Shown piece by piece: positions 53,452 through 60,563 of a stretch of 64,000 bases of DNA. The translations under genes and the position numbers were made by a program. Position 1 is the first letter of the stretch. Every line of letters starts with the position of its first letter. The notes beneath the pieces were generated by a model that saw only the letters and a program-made list of their open reading frames with translations, did no database searches and was not told the origin of the DNA. The stretch comes from Chitinophagaceae bacterium (GTDB taxonomy: Bacteria; Bacteroidota; Bacteroidia; Chitinophagales; Chitinophagaceae): the NCBI GenBank assembly GCA_019638595.1, contig JAHBTJ010000016.1, positions 110,832-174,831 of the forward strand. The letters are read 5' to 3'.

Positions 53452-53540
53452 AGTATAACTATACTTTGTTTAAATGAACTTTTTTGTTTTACAAACCGGT
53501 CAATATCCACTCATCTCTTACCACTTATCACGTGCTGTTG

Positions 53541-54242
53541 TTATTGTATCCATCCAAAATGCATGGATATGGGCATCATAGCAAAAGTGAAAGGAACGAT
53601 TATGGAAAAGGCAACTCCGGTTGCTTTTACAATTCTTACATAACGCTGGTTGTGCAGGCCCAACGTACGGAAAGCACTATTAAAGCCATGCAACAAATGG
53701 TATGCAAGCGAAATGCATCCCAGCACATACAATATCACCACAAACAGCGACTGAAATACAGTAATCATTTCCGCATATAAATTATGGTATTCCTTACCGT
53801 CATAATTTACGGGGGGTAATGGCTGAATATCAGCAATACCGCCCAGCCGGCTGGGTGTCCAGAAATGATAGATGTGCATTATAAGAAATAAAAGGATAAG
53901 TGTGCCCAGCAGGCCCATACTGCGACTGTACCATTTGCTGCCCCTGTTTCCCAATGGAACCTGGTACCCGATGCTTCTTTTGCTCCTGTTATCCAGCTCC
54001 AGTACAATACCCTGTATAATGTGCAGGATGATACCAACGAAAAGGCCTACTTCCGCTATGCGTATTACCACCGTAGAGCCCATAAAATGAGCGGCTTTAT
54101 TGAACATTTCGCCGTTGTCGTTAGCCCATATGCAGGCGTTCAGTCCAACATGTACTATCAAAAAAGCGATCAGAGACACGCCTGTAAGCGCCATTATAAA
54201 TTTTTTGCCTACAGACGACGTGAAGAGTTGTTTCCAGGTCAT
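53541..54242 (-). CDS. sdhC: Succinate dehydrogenase cytochrome b subunit
   Basis: 233-residue membrane anchor with about five transmembrane helices, the single-subunit, two-haem type used with menaquinone. Seen: LIAFLIVHVGLNACIWA (helix with His, about 23-40), VGLFVGIILHIIQGIVLEL (His, about 67-85), the loop to LGTLILLFLIMHIYHFW (about 112-130) and LAYHLLHGFNSAF (about 178-190); these His residues are candidate haem ligands. First gene of the operon, with an exact -7 box upstream. Confidence 0.93.
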   Translation of the reverse strand: MTWKQLFTSSVGKKFIMALTGVSLIAFLIVHVGLNACIWANDNGEMFNKAAHFMGSTVVIRIAEVGLFVGIILHIIQGIVLELDNRSKRSIGYQVPLGNRGSKWYSRSMGLLGTLILLFLIMHIYHFWTPSRLGGIADIQPLPPVNYDGKEYHNLYAEMITVFQSLFVVILYVLGCISLAYHLLHGFNSAFRTLGLHNQRYVRIVKATGVAFSIIVPFTFAMMPISMHFGWIQ

Positions 54243-54272
54243 ATCACAAGAAGTGGTTAATTAGAATCCCTG

Positions 54273-54280
54273 CAAAAGTA
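54273..54280 (-). promoter_or_regulatory. -7 box of the sdh operon promoter
   Basis: Minus strand TACTTTTG, an exact TAnnTTTG match, followed by CAG. It gives a predicted start about 24 nt before sdhC. The -33 region shows only GATTTTTATG-like sequence, not a clean TTTG. Confidence 0.5.
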
Positions 54281-54318
54281 ACACAGAAACGCTCATAAAA
54301 ATCACATTATTGCTTTTT

Positions 54319-54885
54319 TTAAACATCTAACCGCTTTAAAAGCGTGTCGTTGATGATCTGAAAAAGGTGCTGAGGCTGCAGGGTACGCCAGTTGGGGAAA
54401 TCCATCAGCTCTACATACCGGTGCAGTTTTGCCTTTTTAAAATCATATTGCGACTGCTCCGGCATATTGAGTATTACCGCCCATCCGTCCTCCTCGCTCA
54501 ACTCCTGGAACCAGTCTTCGTAGTAGCTGTCGTCGCTGCTGTGGAAATTGAGTACATTATCGGCAATAAGGATAAATTTTTTGATGCCTTCGTAAAAAAG
54601 CACATCCGTTACTTCGCGCCGCAGGGTTTGTATATCGTTTTCAATAGCGTCATTCCACTCCCCGATCAATTCTATTATGGCGTACCCCTGCTCATAGTCT
54701 GCATACAGAATTTTCATATACAGGGTTCGTGAGCCAAATTCATCCCACTGGGGGTGTATATAATAGTTATATATGGTTTGGGAGTATACAAATTCACTAT
54801 ACTCGCGCCCGTAAAACGGCGAACGCGGATCTGTATTGGATGTATACAAATGCTGCCAGTTATAAAATGGTTCTATATCGTGCAT
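54319..54885 (-). CDS. Hypothetical protein
   Basis: 188 residues if read from ATG 54885; the frame is open to 54972 but the extra 29 codons lie in repeat-like text. Seen: a Tyr/Trp/acid-rich N-terminus (HDIEPFYNWQHLY), an alpha/beta core with TLYMKILYADYEQGYAIIELIGEWND and VLFYEGIKKFILIADNVLNF, and an acidic loop DDSYYEDWF. The strand-helix alternation recalls small STAS-like or Smf-like folds but no motif is decisive, so no function is proposed. It lies upstream of the sdh promoter on the same strand. Confidence 0.65.
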   Translation of the reverse strand: MHDIEPFYNWQHLYTSNTDPRSPFYGREYSEFVYSQTIYNYYIHPQWDEFGSRTLYMKILYADYEQGYAIIELIGEWNDAIENDIQTLRREVTDVLFYEGIKKFILIADNVLNFHSSDDSYYEDWFQELSEEDGWAVILNMPEQSQYDFKKAKLHRYVELMDFPNWRTLQPQHLFQIINDTLLKRLDV

Positions 54886-55003
54886 ACAGGCTTCTCCTGC
54901 TGCAAATATCGAAGATTTAGTGTTTATAGTTTGAAGTTTATTGTTAGGGGAACTACAAAGACTCCGAGGCACAAGAAAAGTGGTAAGTGATAGTTTGTTT
55001 GTT

Positions 55004-55026
55004 GCAGGTTACAGGTTTCAGGTTAG
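55004..55026. repeat. GGTTACAGGTTTCAGG dispersed repeat, 54.9-55.1 kb gap
   Basis: GCAGGTTACAGGTTTCAGGTTAG in the 227-bp gap between the hypothetical gene and thrC. Same family as the repeats in the ilvN-ilvC, ilvC-ilvA and gltD-lipB gaps. Confidence 0.5.
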
Positions 55027-55112
55027 TGTTCGGGATATTTGCAAGTGCTAAATTGAAAACCGGAAAAAGGAGAAATACTTTATACTCACTCTTTGAAAAG
55101 CAAGGGTTGTGC

Positions 55113-56468
55113 TCAGATATCCTCCCCCTGTCCGAATGATTCGTTCAGGCGGGCTTCGGGGAGGCCGGGAGGGGCTGCCATTAAATACTCGCTCAGCAAT
55201 TCATATGCTGCATCCATTTCAATGCTATGTTTTTTAAGTGGTAATATTTGCCGGATAGCCTCCGGTACAGGAACCGCTTCATTAATAACAGGCTCTACCA
55301 CATCATAAAATTTTACAGGATGCGCTGTTTCAAGAAAAACCCCTTTATCGCCTGCATGTTCACCAAGATAGCGCTGCAAGGCAAGATAGCCTACCGCGCC
55401 ATGCGGATCGGTCAAATAGCCGGTTTCCTTTTTTACCTGTTGCAGCGTGGCTTTGGTTTCTTCATCAGTAATGGTATAGCCTGAGAGTATTTTTTTAAGA
55501 TCAATAAAATTATTATTGAAAAGCTCCAGCACCCTTACAAAATTGCTGGGGTTGCCTACATCCATTGCGTTGGATAAGGTGGCTACGGCAGGACGAACTT
55601 CATAGTTGCCGTTATCCAAAAACCTTGGCACTACATTATTGGCATTGCAGGCAGCTATGAAATGCTTTACGGGCAAACCGGAAATAAACGCCAGCATACC
55701 CGCACAGATATTACCAAAGTTCCCGCTTGGTACGCATATTACAGGTGGAGCATCTTTTTGCTGCCATTGCTTGTACGCGAAAAAATAATAAAACTGTTGC
55801 GGCAACCAACGGGCTACGTTTATGGAGTTGGCAGAAGTGAGGAATATTTTCTTTGTGAGCTCAGCGTCGGCAAAAGCCTGTTTCACCATTTGCTGACAGT
55901 CATCAAATGTTCCTTTTACTTCAATAGCTGTTATATTTTTCCCCAGCGTGGTCAACTGTTTTTCCTGTACCGAGCTCACCTTTCCCGAAGGATATAAGAT
56001 CACCACCTCTACTCCTTCCACACCATAGAATCCATTGGCTACGGCGCCGCCGGTATCGCCCGAAGTGGCTACCAGCACCGTTACTTTTTCTCTCTCCTTT
56101 TTAGCAAAATAACCCAGGCAACGGCTCATGAACCGGGCACCTACATCTTTAAACGCAAGGGTAGGTCCATGAAAAAGCTCAAGGGAATATATATCGTTTG
56201 TTAGCTTTACAAGCGGAATGGGAAAATCAATCGTTTCTTTCACAATGCCTCGTAAATCGGCTTCCGCAATATCTTCACCCACGTAAGGCCGTATCACGTC
56301 AAAAGCTATTTGCTCATTCGATTTTTCTTCAATGCTATCTATCCAGCTTTTATCGAGCTTTGGTAAAGATTTGGGGAAATACAAACCCTTATCAGGCGCC
56401 TGTCCTTTGATGGTGGCTTCTTTAAAGCTAACTTCAGGCGATTGGTTATTTAAGCTGTAGTATTTCAT
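55113..56468 (-). CDS. thrC: Threonine synthase
   Basis: 451-residue PLP enzyme converting O-phosphohomoserine to threonine. Seen: N-terminal MKYYSLNNQSPEVSFKEAT typical of the ThrC fold, the PLP Lys in ELFHGPTLAFKDVGARFMSR (about residues 102-121), ATSGDTGGAVANGF (about 134-147), CVPSGNFGNICAGM, and VATLSNAMDVGNPSNFVR. Length is normal. Last gene of the thrA-thrB-thrC run, 45 bases after thrB. Confidence 0.96.
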   Translation of the reverse strand: MKYYSLNNQSPEVSFKEATIKGQAPDKGLYFPKSLPKLDKSWIDSIEEKSNEQIAFDVIRPYVGEDIAEADLRGIVKETIDFPIPLVKLTNDIYSLELFHGPTLAFKDVGARFMSRCLGYFAKKEREKVTVLVATSGDTGGAVANGFYGVEGVEVVILYPSGKVSSVQEKQLTTLGKNITAIEVKGTFDDCQQMVKQAFADAELTKKIFLTSANSINVARWLPQQFYYFFAYKQWQQKDAPPVICVPSGNFGNICAGMLAFISGLPVKHFIAACNANNVVPRFLDNGNYEVRPAVATLSNAMDVGNPSNFVRVLELFNNNFIDLKKILSGYTITDEETKATLQQVKKETGYLTDPHGAVGYLALQRYLGEHAGDKGVFLETAHPVKFYDVVEPVINEAVPVPEAIRQILPLKKHSIEMDAAYELLSEYLMAAPPGLPEARLNESFGQGEDI

Positions 56469-56513
56469 TCTAACGCTGACTGAGATTTTTAAAATTTGAA
56501 TTGGGATAGCCTT

Positions 56514-57464
56514 TTATTTAACTATCTTAACCCCTTGCGTATTTACTGTTGTTACATAGGTATGATAAGCAATTCCCGTAGCCGCATATACATCCTTCAT
56601 GGCGTTTTCCACTGCCAGTGCCGTTGCTTCATCTTTGCTCAGCATAAATATGGAAGGTCCCGAACCGGATATACCGCCACCCAGGGCGCCCGCTTCCAGG
56701 CTTTTTGCCTTTACTTCAGCAAACGCGGGAATGAGTATACTTCTTACCGGCTCTATCAATACATCTTCCAGCGATCTGCCGATAAGCTCATAATCACTTT
56801 TTATTAAACCGGCTACCAGTCCCGCTATATTGCCCCATTGCCTGATGGCATCTTTCAGCAATATCTGCTTTTTTAGTATCTGCCTGGCATCTTCGGTACG
56901 CACTTCAATTTGCGGATGTACCACGGTTACATATAGCGGCGGGGAGGGTACACTGATGATATCAAGCGGCATAATACTTCTTATTAATGTAACGCCGCCC
57001 ATAATACAGGGTGTAATATTATCCGCATGTTTTACGCCCGATGCCAGCTTTTCACCAAACATCGCCATCTGCACAAGCTCATTATTATTGAATATATTAC
57101 CCAGCAAATGATTGGCTGCTACCACAGCACCCGCTGAGCTTGCAGCGCTTGAACCAACACCGCTTCCGGGCTTAATGCGTTTTTCAATGGTAATATCAAA
57201 GCCTGTTTTCCTGTGTAACCGTTCTATCATTTCCAGCAGGGCTACACCTGCAACATTTTTTTGCGGCTCCACCGGTAATCCATAGCTGTCTACATTATGT
57301 ATAACAACCGTAGGCTCTTCAATCAACTGTATGGTCATTATATCGTAAGGATCGTTCAATGCCAGCCCCAGTACATCAAATCCACATACCATGTTGGCCA
57401 CTGTACCCGGTGCATGTACGGTTACCGATTTCCCCCGGGCCTTATTTATTGCGTCGTCTAACAT
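56514..57464 (-). CDS. thrB: Homoserine kinase
   Basis: 316-residue GHMP-family kinase. Seen: N-terminal VTVHAPGTVANMVCGFDVLGLAL (about 14-36), the ATP motif IKPGSGVGSSAASSAGAVVAAN (about 96-117), and the C-terminal GALGGGISGSGPSIFML (about 269-285). Length is typical. It phosphorylates homoserine from ThrA for ThrC. The gap to thrA is 258 bases of repeat-like text, so thrA-thrB coupling may be looser than thrB-thrC. Confidence 0.95.
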   Translation of the reverse strand: MLDDAINKARGKSVTVHAPGTVANMVCGFDVLGLALNDPYDIMTIQLIEEPTVVIHNVDSYGLPVEPQKNVAGVALLEMIERLHRKTGFDITIEKRIKPGSGVGSSAASSAGAVVAANHLLGNIFNNNELVQMAMFGEKLASGVKHADNITPCIMGGVTLIRSIMPLDIISVPSPPLYVTVVHPQIEVRTEDARQILKKQILLKDAIRQWGNIAGLVAGLIKSDYELIGRSLEDVLIEPVRSILIPAFAEVKAKSLEAGALGGGISGSGPSIFMLSKDEATALAVENAMKDVYAATGIAYHTYVTTVNTQGVKIVK

Positions 57465-57722
57465 TTGATATTTAATATTTGAGATGTTCCTCCCGGGATT
57501 TATTGTTTGTTGTTTATTATTTATAGTTCAGCAAAATAGCTGTCAGCAATCAGCTATCAAATTTATAGTTTGTGGTTTGTAGTTGGCTATCGGTTGTCAG
57601 CTTTTAGCTATGAGCTATGAGTAATTTCAAATCTCAAATTTCAAATCAAAAATCCCCAAACCCGAAATCAGCAATCTCCTGTAACCTGTAACTCGCAATC
57701 AACTTCCCCACGCCTTCCACCT
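57465..57722. repeat. 258-bp repeat-rich gap between thrA and thrB
   Basis: Made of low-complexity repeated words: AGCTATCAAATTTATAGTTTGTGGTTTGTAG, ATTTCAAATCTCAAATTTCAAATC and an inverted GGTTACAGG copy (CCTGTAACCTGTAACTC, from about 57679). No ORF and no clear terminator. Confidence 0.5.
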
Positions 57723-60167
57723 TCACTGCGCTGTGGCTCTTATTATATCCGCGAACACACCCGATGCGGTTACTTCCGCCCCGGCTCCGGCGCCTTTCAC
57801 TACCAATGGCTGCAGCGGGTAACGTTCTGTATAAAACAATACTACATTATCTTTTCCATATAAATGATACAGGTCATGCTCCGGCGCTATATGCTGCAAA
57901 CCTACAGACGCTTTGCCATTTTCATATTTTGCTACAAATTTCAGCTTACAGTTTTTCGCTACAGCTTCATCGTATAATTTTTTAAAATGCGCTTCCTGCT
58001 TTTTCATTTCTGCATAAAAAGCAGCTACATCGCCTTCCATACAACTGCCGGGTAAAAAACCGTTGCAGCTAATATCTTCCATTTCCAGTTGAGCACCCGA
58101 TTCACGCGCCAGGATCATGATCTTACGCATTACGTCCTTACCGCTCAGGTCGAGTCTTGGATCGGGTTCTGTATATCCTTCTTCCTGTGCCTGCTTTACC
58201 ACTTCCGCAAAAGTTTTTTCGCCGTTGTAATTGTTAAATACAAAGTTCAGGGTGCCGCTTAAAACCGCTTCAATACGATTGATCTTATCGCCGCTGCGCA
58301 TAAGATCGTTTAAAGTGCCGATTACAGGAAGCGCAGCGCCTACATTGGTTTCAAACAGGAACAGGCAATTATAGGAACGGGCCGTATCCTTCAACTTTTT
58401 ATAATAAACATAATTTGAAGATGCTGCTATTTTGTTGCAGGCTACCACCGATACGCTTTTTTGCAGCAACCGGTCGTAAACCGATGCTACGGAATCGCTG
58501 GCTGTGATGTCTACAAAAATAGAATTGCGTGAATTTTTGCTGAGGATGATGTTGACAAACTCATCTATGTTTGCAGACTCGCCTCCCTGCAGTTTTTCCT
58601 GCCAGTGGTTAAAATCAATTCCATTGTCATCAATGATCATTTTCCGGCTGTTGGCAAGTCCCACTACTTTCACGTTCAGGCGCAGGTGCTGACTTAACCA
58701 GCTCTGTTGCTGCTTTAATTGCTGCAGCAGCTTACTGCCTACGTTGCCGGTACCGGCAATAAAGAGGTTGATTTGCCGGTAAGTGGTTTCAAAAAATTCT
58801 TCGTGCAGGATATTGATGGCTTTTCTTACATCTTTGGTGGCTACTACCGCGGAAATATTTCTTTCCGACGATCCCTGGGCAATCGCACGCACATTTACAC
58901 CATTACGCCCTAATGCTCCAAACATTTTTCCGCTGATACCCGGGTGACTTTTCATGTTTTCGCCCACCAGCGCCACAATGGAAAGATCTTTTTCGATGGC
59001 GAGGGGTTGTACTCTTTCCATGGTGATCTCATCGGCGAAGGTATGGTCTACAACTTCTTTGGCTTTTTGCGCGAAAGGAGTTTCTACGCCTACACATATA
59101 GAGTGTTCCGACGATCCCTGTGTAATGAGGATAACATTGATCTGCGCCTGTGAAAGGGCTTCGAACAAACGTCTTGAAAAACCAGGCACACCTACCATGC
59201 CGCTTCCTTCCAGGCTCAGCAGCGTTATATTGCTGATACTGGAAATACCCCTGATAGCGTTACCGTTAGGGGCAGCCGTTTTTCCTATAACGGTTCCGTG
59301 GTCGTTGGGAGCAAAAGTGTTTTTGATCACTACCGGGATGCCTTTGCCTAATACCGGTTGTATGGTGGGCGGGTACAATACTTTGGCGCCAAAGTGAGAA
59401 AGCTCCATGGCTTCCTGGTACGATATGGAAGAAATAACTTTAGCTCCGCTTACCCAGCGCGGGTCTGCAGTCATCATACCCGATACGTCTGTCCATATTT
59501 CTAGTTGCTTCGCATTCACAGCCGCGGCCAGTATAGCGGCGGTATAATCCGATCCGCCCCTGCCCAACGTAGTTGTTTCGTTATTGTCGCTTGCGGCTAT
59601 AAAGCCCGGAATAATAACGAGCTGCTCTTTCCATGTAGGTATAAAATCATGAATAAGCGCTTTTGTTGCTGCGGCATTTACAACAGCATTCCCAAAGTTG
59701 GTATTGGTCTGGATGAGCTTCCGGGTGTCTTTCCAAAGCGTTTCAATACCCGCGTTGTTAAAAGCGGCGGCAATCATTTGCGATGACAACAGTTCTCCAA
59801 AGCTTACAATGCGGTCTTTAGTGCGCGAAGAAAGCTCACCCAGCAGGAAAACCCCGTTACAAACATCTTCAATTTCATTGCACATTTTTTTTACCAGGCT
59901 CAGTACGCTGCTTTGATGTTGTACCGGGATCAGTTGCTTTACCGTATCCAGGTGCCTTTGTTCAATGCGTAACAGCTCTTCCTTAAACAGCTCGTTTGAC
60001 TGTGCCGCCAGTTGGCCTGCATTTAACAAAGCGTCTGTGGTGCCTCCCATTGCCGATACTACCACAATGGTTTTCTCCTTTTCCAGCCGCTCTTTTACGA
60101 TCCCGATCACCTTTTTTATATTATCAGCGCTTCCAACTGAAGTACCGCCGAATTTCAACACCTGCAT
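57723..60167 (-). CDS. thrA: Bifunctional aspartokinase / homoserine dehydrogenase
   Basis: 814-residue fusion catalysing the first and third steps of the threonine branch. Seen: aspartokinase start MQVLKFGGTSVGSADNIKK with GRGGSDYTAAILAAAV (about 215-230), a pair of ACT domains (about 310-460), then the homoserine dehydrogenase Rossmann motif LFIAGTGNVGSKLLQQL (about 464-480), GALPVIGTLNDLMRSGDKI and the substrate motif GYTEPDPRLDLSGKDVMRK (about 682-700). Length matches E. coli ThrA (820). The frame opens 14 codons earlier, but ATG 60167 gives the canonical start. A Thr/Ile-rich leader ORF precedes it on the same strand. Confidence 0.96.
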   Translation of the reverse strand: MQVLKFGGTSVGSADNIKKVIGIVKERLEKEKTIVVVSAMGGTTDALLNAGQLAAQSNELFKEELLRIEQRHLDTVKQLIPVQHQSSVLSLVKKMCNEIEDVCNGVFLLGELSSRTKDRIVSFGELLSSQMIAAAFNNAGIETLWKDTRKLIQTNTNFGNAVVNAAATKALIHDFIPTWKEQLVIIPGFIAASDNNETTTLGRGGSDYTAAILAAAVNAKQLEIWTDVSGMMTADPRWVSGAKVISSISYQEAMELSHFGAKVLYPPTIQPVLGKGIPVVIKNTFAPNDHGTVIGKTAAPNGNAIRGISSISNITLLSLEGSGMVGVPGFSRRLFEALSQAQINVILITQGSSEHSICVGVETPFAQKAKEVVDHTFADEITMERVQPLAIEKDLSIVALVGENMKSHPGISGKMFGALGRNGVNVRAIAQGSSERNISAVVATKDVRKAINILHEEFFETTYRQINLFIAGTGNVGSKLLQQLKQQQSWLSQHLRLNVKVVGLANSRKMIIDDNGIDFNHWQEKLQGGESANIDEFVNIILSKNSRNSIFVDITASDSVASVYDRLLQKSVSVVACNKIAASSNYVYYKKLKDTARSYNCLFLFETNVGAALPVIGTLNDLMRSGDKINRIEAVLSGTLNFVFNNYNGEKTFAEVVKQAQEEGYTEPDPRLDLSGKDVMRKIMILARESGAQLEMEDISCNGFLPGSCMEGDVAAFYAEMKKQEAHFKKLYDEAVAKNCKLKFVAKYENGKASVGLQHIAPEHDLYHLYGKDNVVLFYTERYPLQPLVVKGAGAGAEVTASGVFADIIRATAQ

Positions 60168-60208
60168 ATTTTGTTTTTTTGAACTAGAAGTTATTAGATA
60201 ATGATCCA

Positions 60209-60228
60209 ATTCATCCTGCCTGATGAAT
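60209..60228 (-). other. Hairpin between the thr leader and thrA
   Basis: ATTCATC (60209-60215) and GATGAAT (60222-60228), 7-bp stem, 6-nt loop. No U-run follows on the RNA. It can compete with pairing of the upstream CATCC (near 60247) to GGATG, so it is a candidate switching hairpin of the thr leader. Confidence 0.5.
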
Positions 60229-60265
60229 GTAGCTGATTGCCCATGGGATGATATGCATAACGATT

Positions 60266-60281
60266 ACCCTCACACGAGGGT
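60266..60281 (-). other. Hairpin over the stop codon of the thr leader
   Basis: ACCCTC/GAGGGT, 6-bp stem with a 4-nt loop, spanning the last codons and TGA of the leader ORF (60270-60272). Ribosome position on the preceding Thr run would decide whether it forms. Confidence 0.5.
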
Positions 60282-60371
60282 TGTAATGGTTGTTGTGGTA
60301 ATGATGGTACTTATTACAGCGGTATTTGCGGTAATAAAGGCCGATGATGTATTTGAATATAGCAGTACCAT
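60270..60371 (-). CDS. thr operon leader peptide (thrL-like)
   Basis: 33-residue ORF on the minus strand, 102 bases upstream of thrA. It begins MVLLYSNTSSAFITANTAV and ends ISTIITTTTITTLV: 10 Thr and 5 Ile in all, densest at the end. The terminal run closely resembles the Thr/Ile run of the enterobacterial thrL peptide, a known attenuator of thrABC. It lies between a promoter of the TTTG-N19-TAnnTTCG type and foldable RNA. No U-tract terminator follows, so the exact mechanism is open. The plus strand of the same DNA gives a Val-rich ORF, which is a shadow. Confidence 0.82.
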   Translation of the reverse strand: MVLLYSNTSSAFITANTAVISTIITTTTITTLV

Positions 60372-60388
60372 TTCACTTATGATGGCGC

Positions 60389-60419
60389 CGAAGGTAAAAC
60401 AGAATTAATCAATTACAAA
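60389..60419 (-). promoter_or_regulatory. Promoter of the thr leader/operon
   Basis: Minus strand TTTG at 60419-60416, 19-nt spacer, TACCTTCG at 60396-60389 (one mismatch to TAnnTTTG). The leader ATG is 17 nt downstream. Same spacing and -7 form as the ilv leader promoter. Confidence 0.6.
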
Positions 60420-60563
60420 TAAAATATTAAAAAACCTTCGGTACATCCTTTTTTTTTAACTAATTTCATGCGCTCATTTATCGCTTGCTTGTCCAAATTA
60501 AATACACTGCTTTAGGGCGGTAGGCTAATAGTTCATCAAATCAATACTTAGTAATATCAACTC

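Noticed and set aside
57465-57722. Separate promoter or attenuator for thrB
   Set aside because: The gap is built of low-complexity repeat words; no promoter pair or leader ORF stands out.
60223-60408. Plus-strand ORF of 61 codons with a Val/Met-rich run between thrA and ppc
   Set aside because: It is the complement of the Thr/Ile leader ORF: Val codons are the reverse of Thr codons. The minus-strand reading has the promoter, the position and the amino-acid logic; the plus-strand one has none.
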